NCBI RefSeq assembly: GCF_023715645.1
Contig: NZ_JAMBOP010000009.1
Location: forward strand, 1-64,000
DNA length: 64,000 bases
Direction: 5' to 3'
Origin: Bacillus cytotoxicus
Lineage (GTDB): Bacteria > Bacillota > Bacilli > Bacillales > Bacillaceae_G
The notes beneath the pieces are model-generated. The model saw nothing but the letters and a program-made list of their open reading frames with translations, made no database searches and was not told where the DNA came from. How positions within the stretch are numbered: the stretch's first letter is position 1; each line of letters starts with the position of its first letter. A program made the position numbers and the translations under genes. This document shows, one piece after another, positions 8,194 to 16,486 of this stretch.

Positions 8194-8661
8194 ATGTATG
8201 AAGAAGTCATCTCATTACTACATAAAACAAATGTTTTATATGAGAAATTTGAACATGAACCTATTTTAGATTATGAAACAGATCAGCTCATTCGAGAGCG
8301 CCTCGGCTTAGAAGGCGAACCGAGTAAAAGCCTGTTTATGAAAACAAAATCTGGGGATTACTATGTCTTTTTTACGTTAGAAGGATCTCGCTTTGATATA
8401 AAGCAAATGAAAGACATCATCGGTACACGCGTCTCACTTTGTTCACCTGATGAACTAAGAGAGCAAACAGGATGCATTCCAGGATGCGTTGCTCCGTTTG
8501 GTTATACACAAGATGTAACGATTATTGTGGATTCTTCTATTTATCAATACGAAAAAATATTAATTTCCCCTGGCGTCCCTGAGTTTACAATTTCTTTATC
8601 CACAGAAGAACTACGGAAAATTTTATCCACATGTGGAAACACCGTTTTAGAATATGAATGA
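8194..8661 (+). CDS. YbaK/ProX-type aminoacyl-tRNA deacylase domain protein
   Basis: 155 residues matching the YbaK/EbsC fold. The conserved KSLFMKTKSGDYYVFFTLEG segment contains the lysine used by these enzymes, and GCIPGCVAPFG is the family glycine-rich loop. Members hydrolyse mischarged aminoacyl-tRNAs such as Ala- or Cys-tRNAPro. AAGGAG lies 13-14 nt before the ATG. It is the last gene of a three-gene run with the phosphatase and GNAT genes. Confidence 0.8.
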   Translation: MYEEVISLLHKTNVLYEKFEHEPILDYETDQLIRERLGLEGEPSKSLFMKTKSGDYYVFFTLEGSRFDIKQMKDIIGTRVSLCSPDELREQTGCIPGCVAPFGYTQDVTIIVDSSIYQYEKILISPGVPEFTISLSTEELRKILSTCGNTVLEYE

Positions 8662-8691
8662 AACGAGAGCTGAACATTTCAGCTCTCGTTT
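8661..8691 (+). terminator. Terminator of the phosphatase-GNAT-YbaK operon
   Basis: AAACGAGAGCTGA and TCAGCTCTCGTTT form a 13-bp stem with a short loop and a T-rich end. Confidence 0.88.
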
Positions 8692-8739
8692 CACCCATGC
8701 GCACTCGAACCTGACATATTTAATACAACAACTTCGCCC

Positions 8740-8896
8740 ATAAAGTGAAACTTTAATCAGTGGGGGTTTTCTTCATCCCCCACTGATTATTAGTTGAACC
8801 AATAGGGCTTTTACAGGCAGTTATCCCCCACCTATCTTCTTCGATTCTCTCTCAATCTTGAGGTGGGGGTCTTACTGCCCGTTAATGCGGGATAAA
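8740..8896 (-). repeat. Complete bcr1-like element
   Basis: 157 bp flanked by ATAAA on both sides, a TTTAT target duplication read from the other strand. Internal parts are GTGAAACTTTAATCAGTGGG, a hairpin of CCCCCACTGATT with its complement, GGGCTTTTACAGGCAG, a second G/C hairpin and ACTGCCCGTTAATGCGGG. Size, ends and duplication agree with my memory of the B. cereus group repeat bcr1. The TTTAT-first orientation is on the minus strand. Confidence 0.85.
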
Positions 8897-9030
8897 TTGC
8901 TGTCATACAGAACAAAACATGACCTGAACTCGCTTTATTCCTTTGTTTTAAGATTTAACTGACCGCTTCTATGTATCCCACCTTGAAAAAAAGGTTTTTA
9001 TGTCAGTTTTTCAATTTGCATTTATATATA
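8897..9030 (+). repeat. REP-A interspersed repeat, degenerate copy 2
   Basis: Retains ACTGACCGCTTCTATG and AAAAAAAGGTTTTTATGTCAG but lacks the CGCACGTGGCAG block, so it is internally deleted. It directly abuts the bcr1-like element. Confidence 0.65.
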
Positions 9031-9049
9031 TTCTAGTCCATCTTTCTCA

Positions 9050-9084
9050 AAAAAAATCCTCCTTAGCTCATTTACTAAGAAGGA
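9050..9084 (-). terminator. Terminator of lipA
   Basis: ATCCT-CTTAG and CTAAG-AGGAT form a stem with one mismatch, followed on the minus strand by a T run. It lies just after the lipA stop. Confidence 0.8.
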
Positions 9085-9092
9085 TCTCCTCA

Positions 9093-9989
9093 TTATTTTG
9101 CTTGTACAGTATTTTCTTTTGCAGATTGTACTTGCTCATCCGCATGGTAAGAAGAACGCACAAGTGGACCAGCTTCACAGTGGCTAAAGCCTTTGCTAAG
9201 TGCAATTTCTTTTAGCTCTGCAAATTCTGCTGGTGTGTAATATTTAATAACCGGTAAATGTTTTTTAGATGGCTGTAAATATTGACCAAGCGTTAAAATA
9301 TTTACGTTGTTTGCACGAAGGTCATCCATTGCTTCGATAATGTCTTCTGTTGTTTCCCCAAGTCCAAGCATGATACTTGATTTTGTCGGAATGTCTGGCT
9401 GCATTTCTTTTGCACGACGTAAAAATTCTAATGAACGATCATATTTTGCTCTTGCGCGAACTCGGTCAGATAATCGACGTACTGTTTCAATGTTATGGTT
9501 TAAAATATCTGGGCGTGCATCCATTAACATTTTTAAATTCTCTTCTATCCCGCCCATATCAGATGGTAAAACTTCAATAGACGTAAATGGACTTTTGCGA
9601 CGAACAGCACGTACAGTTTCTGCAAACACTGCAGCTCCGCCGTCTTTCAAATCATCACGTGCAACCGCTGTTATAACAACATGCTTTAAGTTCATTTGAT
9701 ACACGGAATCCGCTACGCGTTCTGGCTCTTGTAAATCAAGCTCTGTTGGTAAGCCTGTTTTAACAGCACAGAAACGACATGCACGTGTACAAACTGCACC
9801 TAAAATCATAAATGTTGCTGTTTTACGAACAGCCCAGCATTCGTGAATATTCGGACATTTCGCCTCTTCACAAACGGTATGAAGATTCTTAGAACGCATC
9901 ATTTTCTTTAAGCCTGTATAGTTTTCATTTGTATTTAATTTAATTTTTAACCATTCGGGCTTGCGCTTGTATTCTGTTTGTTTTGTCAT
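9093..9989 (-). CDS. lipA: Lipoyl synthase
   Basis: 298 residues. Radical-SAM enzyme that inserts two sulfurs into octanoyl groups on E2 and GcvH proteins. The auxiliary cluster motif [12 protein letters not shown] and the radical-SAM motif CTRACRFC (Cx3Cx2C) are both present, as is the C-terminal RSSYHADEQ with its serine ligand. The ATG giving [13 protein letters not shown] is chosen by similarity to B. subtilis LipA and GGAG 9 nt upstream. Divergent from lytH, as in B. subtilis. Its product acts on GcvH, encoded at 28.8 kb. Confidence 0.96.
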   Translation of the reverse strand: MTKQTEYKRKPEWLKIKLNTNENYTGLKKMMRSKNLHTVCEEAKCPNIHECWAVRKTATFMILGAVCTRACRFCAVKTGLPTELDLQEPERVADSVYQMNLKHVVITAVARDDLKDGGAAVFAETVRAVRRKSPFTSIEVLPSDMGGIEENLKMLMDARPDILNHNIETVRRLSDRVRARAKYDRSLEFLRRAKEMQPDIPTKSSIMLGLGETTEDIIEAMDDLRANNVNILTLGQYLQPSKKHLPVIKYYTPAEFAELKEIALSKGFSHCEAGPLVRSSYHADEQVQSAKENTVQAK

Positions 9990-10178
9990 GTTCATCAACT
10001 CCGCACAATATGAAATAGTTTACCGTGTTCGCTCTTTTCAATGTAACATATCTATTCTATCGTATGAAAGCGATTTGCTCAAATGAAGATTGCAATAATT
10101 CTTTCCAATTATTACTTATAATGAAATATCGTGTGTATCTCACACTAAAGGTAGTGATTCGGAAAGGAGCTTACTACC

Positions 10179-11168
10179 GTGCATCGAAAACTTTTCCTTT
10201 TGCTTTTTATTTCTTTTCTCCTTCAAGCGAATATTGTGTACGGGGAAGAAAACAAGCAAGATATATATAATATGCGAATGACATTATACAAAGAAATGGA
10301 GACCGTCTCTCTTATTCCATGGTACTACCTCGCTGCCATCGATCAGTACGAGCGAAATATTCGTTCTGTACGTCGCGATATTCCGAAAAAGCCAGATGCT
10401 ACGATTTCGATTTATTTCAAACCAGAAGTATGGTCCGGTCCAGCAAATTCAGACCTCCATGATACAAAACCTTATACAATCTCTTTATTTGGAGGCATAG
10501 GGCTAGACGGAGACAACGATGGCTTGGCAGATGCAAACAATGAGAAAGACGTTCTCTACACAATGGCTACCATATTAGGAAAACGAGGGGCAAATCGAGA
10601 TCAATTAAAAATTATGCTGTGGGAATATTATCAGCGGTCAAAAACAGTAGACTTAATATTAGGTTATGCTCGTATGTACAACCATTACAATCGAATTGAT
10701 TTAGAAGGAAATGCCTTCCCATTACCTATTCACAGCAATCATAGCTACCGCAGCACATTTGGTGCGAAACGAAGCTTTGGTGGACGGCGTATGCATGAGG
10801 GGACAGATATTTTTGCCGGGCACGGTGTACCTGTTCGTTCTACTTGCTACGGCATTATTGAAACGAAAGGGTGGAATCGCCTTGGCGGCTGGCGCATCGG
10901 TATTCGTGACTTATACAACAACTACCATTACTACGCACATTTAGGCGGATTTTCAAAAGAAATACAGCTTGGACAAATCATTGAACCTGGAACCGTCATT
11001 GGATTTGTTGGTAGCACTGGCTACGGCCCTCCTGGGACAGCTGGCAAATTCCCACCTCACTTGCATTTTGGATTGTATAAAGATAATGGTTATACAGAGT
11101 GGGCATTTGATCCATATATGCATTTAAGCTTATGGGAACGAAAAGAACGAATGAACTCCAAAAAATAA
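10179..11168 (+). CDS. lytH: M23 peptidase LytH, spore cortex L-Ala-D-Glu endopeptidase
   Basis: 329 residues. A signal peptide covers about residues 1-22. The C-terminal peptidase M23 domain has the zinc motif HEGTDIF and the catalytic HLHFG. In B. subtilis LytH (YunA) trims cortex peptides to single L-alanine in sporulation; the same role is inferred from position next to yunB and yunC. The GTG start lies 8 nt from GAAAGGAGC. It reads away from lipA through a 189-bp divergent region and ends at a shared terminator. Confidence 0.87.
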   Translation: MHRKLFLLLFISFLLQANIVYGEENKQDIYNMRMTLYKEMETVSLIPWYYLAAIDQYERNIRSVRRDIPKKPDATISIYFKPEVWSGPANSDLHDTKPYTISLFGGIGLDGDNDGLADANNEKDVLYTMATILGKRGANRDQLKIMLWEYYQRSKTVDLILGYARMYNHYNRIDLEGNAFPLPIHSNHSYRSTFGAKRSFGGRRMHEGTDIFAGHGVPVRSTCYGIIETKGWNRLGGWRIGIRDLYNNYHYYAHLGGFSKEIQLGQIIEPGTVIGFVGSTGYGPPGTAGKFPPHLHFGLYKDNGYTEWAFDPYMHLSLWERKERMNSKK

Positions 11169-11175
11169 CGATTTG

Positions 11176-11209
11176 AAAAAAGCGGCTCACTTCAGTTAGC
11201 CGCTTTTTT
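11176..11209. terminator. Bidirectional terminator between lytH and yunB
   Basis: AAAAAAGCGGCT and AGCCGCTTTTTT form a strong stem. It overlaps the last codons and stop of yunB. Confidence 0.88.
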
Positions 11210-11929
11210 CTCGCTCTTTTCCGGAACAACAGCTCCCCCGCTTCCATAATAACCAGGCACCTCACCTTGAACAATGCGTGTGGCAATTGGAATATCTTGC
11301 TTCACAGTTACTTCTTTTGTATGAAACGGAATAATCACTTGAAGTGCCACTTCAATTTCCATCACAATTTTTATCGCTGTATTATTAATCCCTTGCTGCT
11401 GAAAATCTTGTTTAATATTTGTCGATACATGACCAATCGTTGTAAACGTAATCGGAATATTTGGTCCCATATTACCGAGCAACGCATTATCCGTAATTCT
11501 TCCGAGCGGAACAGATAGTGCCGTTCCGTCATCTTCTGATAATCCTAACGCTTTCGTGTCCCCTTTTTCAACCAAGTGTAAATATTTTTCTATGTCCGCT
11601 GTTGTCGACGTTAAAATCTTATTAACTGCTTCTGTATTTAAATCCATTGTAGAAACTTTTCCGTTCTTATCAGTTTGCACTTTCATTAATGAATCAACGT
11701 CGATTCCTTGTGCAACCCTATCTTTCACTGCCTTCGTCATCACAACTGTCGCAGTTCGCTTCGTTTGCATTTCTGCATATTTCATTAACGTCGGACGAAT
11801 ACTCTTATTCACAAGCCACAATCCTTGTAAGGTAAGAATAATAAAAATAGCAAATGAAATAAGCAATACGTAACGAAATGGCAATGGTCCTTTTCGAAAT
11901 CGAGAAGTTCGGGGGCGAAACGCACGCAT
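11192..11929 (-). CDS. yunB: Sporulation protein YunB
   Basis: 245 residues. A basic N-terminus is followed by RGPLPFRYVLL-type sequence and one TM segment at about 20-40; the rest is extracytoplasmic. It closely resembles B. subtilis YunB, a mother-cell sporulation protein of unknown biochemical role. AAGGAGGGA lies 7 nt before the ATG, and this site forms the 3' arm of a hairpin with the upstream yunC tail. It overlaps the shared terminator at its end. Confidence 0.83.
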   Translation of the reverse strand: MRAFRPRTSRFRKGPLPFRYVLLISFAIFIILTLQGLWLVNKSIRPTLMKYAEMQTKRTATVVMTKAVKDRVAQGIDVDSLMKVQTDKNGKVSTMDLNTEAVNKILTSTTADIEKYLHLVEKGDTKALGLSEDDGTALSVPLGRITDNALLGNMGPNIPITFTTIGHVSTNIKQDFQQQGINNTAIKIVMEIEVALQVIIPFHTKEVTVKQDIPIATRIVQGEVPGYYGSGGAVVPEKSEKKAAN

Positions 11930-11936
11930 AACAAAA

Positions 11937-11974
11937 TCCCTCCTTCTTACACATGTATATGCAAAAAGGAGGGA
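11937..11974 (-). terminator. yunC terminator hairpin containing the yunB ribosome site
   Basis: TCCCTCCTT and AAGGAGGGA form a 9-bp stem with a 20-nt loop, followed on the minus strand by TTTTGTT and then the yunB ATG. The 3' arm is the yunB Shine-Dalgarno sequence. Confidence 0.7.
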
Positions 11975-11981
11975 CGATATA

Positions 11982-12284
11982 TTAAATCATTTTTAACAAT
12001 GCTTCTTTTCCAATTGTACCAGCTGTAATTCCTAATCTCTCCGCTTCAACCGTAACCGATTCAAGCGGTGCTTCTAACAACTGCTCAATTGTTCTAACCC
12101 CAACAGCGCGCCCCGCAAGAATGCCGCGATCGCGTAACTTTTCATTTAATAACCCCACATCTAGCGCACCGCACATAATATATCCCTTATCGCTCTTAAC
12201 AGCTAACAGGTTTGTTTTCGGAAGCTGTACACTCACTGCTATAAACGTATGTTCATTTATTATAATAGGTTCTATATTAACCAT
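11982..12284 (-). CDS. yunC: DUF1805 protein YunC
   Basis: 100 residues of the YunC/DUF1805 family. KGYIMCGALDVGLLNEKLRDRG is close to the family signature, and the cysteine in YIMCGALD is conserved. Function unknown. AGGAG lies 8 nt before the ATG. It sits between yunD and yunB on the same strand, exactly as in B. subtilis. Confidence 0.85.
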   Translation of the reverse strand: MVNIEPIIINEHTFIAVSVQLPKTNLLAVKSDKGYIMCGALDVGLLNEKLRDRGILAGRAVGVRTIEQLLEAPLESVTVEAERLGITAGTIGKEALLKMI

Positions 12285-12353
12285 AGTTCACACTCCTCTC
12301 TCTTTATCTGTATGAAAAGAGAAAAATGAATGTGAATATAACAACGTAGCAGT

Positions 12354-13760
12354 CTATAATTTTACAGATTGTGCGTATGTCAGTAATGTATTTGTCAACA
12401 CATCACGAAGTAGTTCTGGCATATAGTATTCTTTTTCTGATACAACCGCAAGCTCTGGATATAAATAGCCGAATGTGAACATATCAATCGTCCCAACTGT
12501 GTAAATTCGTTCTAGGTCTAATTGTTCTCCATTGATAATCACATCTTTAAGTAATATTTTATTACCCGGAATCGTATCTGGGATCACTTCAACGCCCGCA
12601 TATATCATTTTCCCCATGACTTTTCCACGAAACCCCAAACCTTTTACTTCAAGCTGTTCCATATTGGGACGACGCGCTTTCAAAATGACCTCCCGCAATG
12701 TTTTTCCTGTTATCTTTAAGCGGCACGGGTTAATCGGATGTGGACAAATGCGATGAATATCTCCTCGTGTAACAACACCTTCTTGTAGTCCTTCCAGTAA
12801 TACGCCCGCATTTACCATACCGATTTCAGCATCGCACCATTCTTTCAGAGACTCGGCAAGCATATGAGCAAATTGCGTTTCCTGAAACCAATCCATTTCT
12901 AACGATTCTTTTAAAGTAACAACAGTCTCCGCCATGATGACCTGACTCTCTTGTTCAAGCCCTTCTAATAAAATATGAGAGTCCCCGTATGCGCCTAATC
13001 GCTTCGTACGAATTGCTCGTCCATCTTTTTTTGTCACTTTCTTTGTCTGTAAATCCACGTCTATTTGCACATGTCCGACATAATGGCCCCACTTCTCTCC
13101 GCAACAAAGAAGCGTTCCATTCACCAATATACCGCGTTCAAATAAATGGTGAGTATGTGCACCTAAAATAACATCTATATCATAATTCTCCGCCATGTAT
13201 TCATCGGCGTTCTTCCCTAAATGCGACAAGACAACAATAACATCGGCCTGCGAACGCACCTCTTCTAAAATCGCCTCTAAATGCAAATATGGATCTTCAA
13301 TATGCCAATCTAGCTTCGCATAAAAGTCAGGATATGCGACTGTTAAACCGATAAATGCAATCGTAACTCCACTATCAATCGTTTGCATTACATATGGCTT
13401 TGCCCACTTCGGACGCGTTTGATCACTTTCAAATAAATTGGCAACAAGCACTTCAAAATTCGCATCGTCATAAAGATGATCAAGCTGCTCTTTAGCAAGT
13501 GTAATCCCTTCGTTGTTCCCAATCGTTACGTAATCGTACAAAGCCGCGTTTAAAAGCTGCACATTTCCCTTTCCATCCGTTGCCTCAGAAATCATATGAA
13601 AACGATCAACATGATCACCAATATCTAATGTAAAAACCGCTTCACCCGCAGCCTGGCGACGCTTTTTCTCTTCTAACACAAAACGAGAAATCTGCGGCCA
13701 ATTTTCAAAATGACTATGTATATCATTCGTATGATAAAGATGAATTGTAACTTCTTGCAG
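12354..13760 (-). CDS. yunD: Bifunctional metallophosphatase/5'-nucleotidase YunD, apparent CTG start
   Basis: 468 residues if read from CTG at 13760. The metallophosphatase motifs are HTNDIHSH near the start, DIGDHVD, GNNE and GAHTHH; a 5'-nucleotidase C-terminal domain follows. It is expected to hydrolyse nucleotides or related phosphates; no signal peptide is seen. An in-frame GTG at 13679 would remove the essential HTNDIHSH motif. The only candidate start upstream is CTG, 8 nt from a strong GGGGAGG. No ATG, GTG or TTG is in frame between that site and the motif. Confidence 0.83.
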   Translation of the reverse strand: MQEVTIHLYHTNDIHSHFENWPQISRFVLEEKKRRQAAGEAVFTLDIGDHVDRFHMISEATDGKGNVQLLNAALYDYVTIGNNEGITLAKEQLDHLYDDANFEVLVANLFESDQTRPKWAKPYVMQTIDSGVTIAFIGLTVAYPDFYAKLDWHIEDPYLHLEAILEEVRSQADVIVVLSHLGKNADEYMAENYDIDVILGAHTHHLFERGILVNGTLLCCGEKWGHYVGHVQIDVDLQTKKVTKKDGRAIRTKRLGAYGDSHILLEGLEQESQVIMAETVVTLKESLEMDWFQETQFAHMLAESLKEWCDAEIGMVNAGVLLEGLQEGVVTRGDIHRICPHPINPCRLKITGKTLREVILKARRPNMEQLEVKGLGFRGKVMGKMIYAGVEVIPDTIPGNKILLKDVIINGEQLDLERIYTVGTIDMFTFGYLYPELAVVSEKEYYMPELLRDVLTNTLLTYAQSVKL

Positions 13761-13938
13761 AGAAAAAACCTCCCCTCAATTCCATACCTCTTGTTTACGC
13801 TATATATAAGCTTGAATCCTGTAAATACTTTTCGTCTTTTCTTGCTATTTTACATTGTACTCTCATTGAGGGAAAAAGCCAAAATTTCTCCTTAAAAATT
13901 TTCTGAAAAAACATTGCATTTTTGATACAAAATATATA

Positions 13939-13965
13939 TATTGTATATAAAGTGTATATACAATA
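13939..13965 (+). promoter_or_regulatory. Likely operator of the GntR/ABC operon
   Basis: TATTGTATATA and TATATACAATA form a perfect 11-bp inverted repeat with a 5-bp spacer, 22 bases before the regulator start. YtrA-type regulators bind such sites in their own promoters. Confidence 0.6.
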
Positions 13966-13986
13966 TGATGAACAAGAGGGATTTGC

Positions 13987-14358
13987 ATGCAAATAATTAT
14001 TTCAAACAGTTCTAAGGAACCGATTTACGAACAAATTACCAATCAAATAAAATCACTAATTTTGAGTGGTGATTTAAAAGAGGGATCGCCACTCCCATCA
14101 ATGCGCCAGCTTGCAAAAGATTTGCAAGTCAGTATTATTACGACAAAGCGCGCGTATGAAGAGTTAGAAAAAGCAGGCTTTATTTATTCGATTGTAGGTA
14201 AGGGCTCTTTTGTTGCTGAACAAAATTTAGATGTAGTACGTGAGAAAAAATTAAAAGTTATTGAAGAACAGTTAGTGTCTGTCATTACTAATAGTAAGGA
14301 AATTGGGCTACCCTTAACGGAACTGCGAGAATTATTAACTATTTTATATGAGGAGTAA
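13987..14358 (+). CDS. YtrA-type GntR transcriptional regulator
   Basis: 123 residues. The winged helix covers residues 10-75 (EPIYEQITNQIKSLILSGDL, LPSMRQLAKDLQVS); the short C-terminal tail lacks an effector domain, which marks the YtrA subfamily. These repress adjacent ABC transporter operons. AGAGGG lies 6 nt before the ATG. The gene is the first of a three-gene operon with an ABC ATPase and permease, behind a palindromic operator. Confidence 0.83.
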   Translation: MQIIISNSSKEPIYEQITNQIKSLILSGDLKEGSPLPSMRQLAKDLQVSIITTKRAYEELEKAGFIYSIVGKGSFVAEQNLDVVREKKLKVIEEQLVSVITNSKEIGLPLTELRELLTILYEE

Positions 14359-14363
14359 AATGT

Positions 14364-15230
14364 ATGGAGAATATAGTAGAGCTACACAATGTTAGTAAAA
14401 TATTTCAAGGTTTTTCGATAGAGCAATTAAATTTACAAATTAAAAAAGGATTTGTAACAGGCTTCATTGGCGCAAATGGTGCAGGGAAGTCGACAACCAT
14501 TAAAATGATAATGAACTTATTAAAGCCAGATGCGGGTGAAGTTGAAATTTTTGGCTTAGACTATGCAACGCACGAAAAGGAAATTAAAGAGCGCATCAGT
14601 TTTGTTTTTGATAGTAACGTATTTTATGAAGGCTTAAATCTAAAGGATATTAAGCGAATAGTCGCACCCGCTTATAAAAATTGGGACGAAACGATATTTA
14701 AACAGTATGTAGAGCAGTTTGAACTGCCAATGAATAAAGCGATTAAAACTTTTTCAAAAGGTATGCAGATGAAGGCTTCACTAGCGCTTGCGCTATCACA
14801 TCATGCCGAGTTGATTATTATGGATGAGCCAACAGCAGGTTTAGACCCCATATTTAGACGTGATTTACTCAATTTACTGCATGAATTAATGCTTGATGGC
14901 AATCGTACAATATTCTTCTCTACACATATTACGACAGATTTAGATCGCATCGCTGATTTTATTGCCTTTCTAAAAAAGGGGAAATTAATCTTTAATCAAT
15001 CGATTCATGAGGTAGGGGAAAACTATGCTCTAGTAAAAGGTAGTACGGATTTATTAGACCGCGATACAGAAAAAGCCTTTGTAGATATTCATCGTGCACC
15101 GACTGGCTTTGAGGCATTAACAAATAATGTAGCTGAAGTTGAACAAATTTTTGGTAATGAGGTTATAATTGAACGCGCCTCATTAGAAGATATTATGTAT
15201 TACTCGAAAGGAGTAGGGCATCATGCTTAA
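14364..15230 (+). CDS. ABC transporter ATP-binding protein
   Basis: 288 residues. Walker A is GANGAGKST, the signature is FSKGMQMK rather than LSGGQ, Walker B is LIIMDEPTAGLD, and the H-loop is FFSTHI. The C-terminal 70 residues are an added domain. The family partners ABC-2 type permeases, often for antimicrobial peptide or drug resistance; the substrate is unknown. It starts 5 bases after the regulator stop and overlaps the permease by 8 bases. Confidence 0.87.
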   Translation: MENIVELHNVSKIFQGFSIEQLNLQIKKGFVTGFIGANGAGKSTTIKMIMNLLKPDAGEVEIFGLDYATHEKEIKERISFVFDSNVFYEGLNLKDIKRIVAPAYKNWDETIFKQYVEQFELPMNKAIKTFSKGMQMKASLALALSHHAELIIMDEPTAGLDPIFRRDLLNLLHELMLDGNRTIFFSTHITTDLDRIADFIAFLKKGKLIFNQSIHEVGENYALVKGSTDLLDRDTEKAFVDIHRAPTGFEALTNNVAEVEQIFGNEVIIERASLEDIMYYSKGVGHHA

Positions 15231-15828
15231 TTTGATCAAGCGCGATTTAATTTTACAGAAGAAACAATTGCTAGTTTATTTAGGCTGTATCGTCTTTTTT
15301 ATTGTGATGAACACGCACCCTATTTTAATATTTACGATTACAAGTATTTTTATTCCTTTTAATACGCATGCCTATGACGAAAAGACCGAAACAAATATTT
15401 TATTAAATTCTTTACCATATACCCGTAAGGAAATTGTCGCTTCACGTTATATTGGGACAATTGTTTACATGCTATTGGCGATTGCTGTAACAAGTGCAAT
15501 GCTTATCATCTTCCAAAAGTCATTTACTGTAGAGCATATTGTAATGGGCAATGCATTATTTTTGCTATTTGCAGCCATTACATTTCCACTGTTTTATCAA
15601 TTTAAACAAGATCATCTATTTTTGATTATTATGGGTTTATTTTTAGTATTAACTTTCTTTGGTCCAGGTGCGGTACAATTTCTTGCAACAGAGTTTAATA
15701 CAGTTACCGATGCTATTTTCAGCTTATCTATACCTGCATTGTATAGCATGGCTACAGTTATAGTCGCATGTGCTTATATCGTTTCATGGGGAGTATCATT
15801 AGTCATTTATCAACGTAAAGCATTTTAA
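15223..15828 (+). CDS. ABC-2 type membrane permease
   Basis: 201 residues with about six hydrophobic segments, starting inside the end of the ATPase gene. The segment NTHAYDEKTETNILLNSLPYTRKEIV is typical of ABC-2 permeases of this type. It is the membrane partner of the ATPase. The substrate is unknown; a role in cell-envelope defence is only a family-based guess. Confidence 0.8.
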   Translation: MLNLIKRDLILQKKQLLVYLGCIVFFIVMNTHPILIFTITSIFIPFNTHAYDEKTETNILLNSLPYTRKEIVASRYIGTIVYMLLAIAVTSAMLIIFQKSFTVEHIVMGNALFLLFAAITFPLFYQFKQDHLFLIIMGLFLVLTFFGPGAVQFLATEFNTVTDAIFSLSIPALYSMATVIVACAYIVSWGVSLVIYQRKAF

Positions 15829-16304
15829 TTTTAAATTTTCCTTATTCGTTCATCTTAGTATTTCAACTTTTATTAAGCAGACCGCTTTTTAATTACTTCC
15901 GCAATGTAACATACTTCTTAGAAACAGGTAACTGGAATGCGATTAAGCATCTAGCAAATGTAATCCCTTTTGCAAGTACATTTAAATACCTTACTAATTT
16001 CAATCATTATAATCTAGACATATGGCTCATGAACACGATTGGGAATGTGATAATATTTATTCCTTTTGGCTTTTTTATCCCTCTCTTATTCCAAAAAGTA
16101 AACAACTGGAAGTTAGCTTGTAAACTGTTTATTAAAATCATTTTCTTTATTGAATTACTGCAATTACTAACTTTTACTGGTATCTTTGATGTAGATGATA
16201 TTATTTTAAACGTAACTGGCGCATTAATTGGCTACAGCATTTACATTGGCATGAAAAAAATATGGATTCGCTATAAGCGTACTAATAAAGCCACCTCATT
16301 TTGA
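15819..16304 (+). pseudogene. VanZ-family gene lacking its start
   Basis: An open frame of 162 codons reads RPLFNYFRN, NVIPFAS, MNTIGNVIIFIPFGFFIP and FDVDDIILNVTGALIGY, which is VanZ-like. The frame opens right after a TAA inside the last codons of the permease gene. It has no ATG, GTG or TTG before the Met at 16029, which lies inside the conserved core. The 5' end therefore seems lost, with the remainder fused behind the permease. Initiation at a non-standard codon cannot be excluded. Confidence 0.6.
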
Positions 16305-16325
16305 TGATGAGATGGCTTTTTATGT
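16286..16325 (+). terminator. Terminator after the VanZ remnant
   Basis: AGCCACCTCAT and ATGAGATGGCT pair with one mismatch, followed by TTTTTAT. The stop codon lies in the loop. Confidence 0.75.
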
Positions 16326-16360
16326 GTCGAACGTGGTCGAGGAATCTTTATATTGTGTCG

Positions 16361-16440
16361 AAGCGCCGATATATTGGAAAAAGCGCCGATAAATGTCCTA
16401 TTTGCGCCGATATATTGGAAAAGTCGCCGATATATTGGCG
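16361..16440 (+). repeat. Four short repeats of a CGCCGATATATTGG unit
   Basis: GCGCCGATATATTGG occurs at about 16363 and 16404, a variant GCGCCGATAAATG at 16383 and TCGCCGATATATTGG at 16424, giving a period close to 20 bases. A single copy is found at 40864. No ORF is supported here. Confidence 0.7.
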
Positions 16441-16448
16441 ACCAAGTA

Positions 16449-16480
16449 AAAAAAGCGCCCTATTTATAGGGCGCTTCCAC
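16449..16480 (-). terminator. Terminator of the cytolysin gene
   Basis: AAGCGCCCTAT and ATAGGGCGCTT form a perfect stem with a run of T on the minus strand, directly after the cytolysin stop. Confidence 0.88.
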
Positions 16481-16486
16481 TTCTAA

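Noticed and set aside
9307-9699. 130-codon ORF opposite lipA
   Set aside because: Antisense shadow of lipA; its composition is that of the reverse strand and there is no ribosome site.
13679-13679. GTG at 13679 as the yunD start
   Set aside because: It would delete the HTNDIHSH metal-binding motif, which is encoded in frame just upstream.
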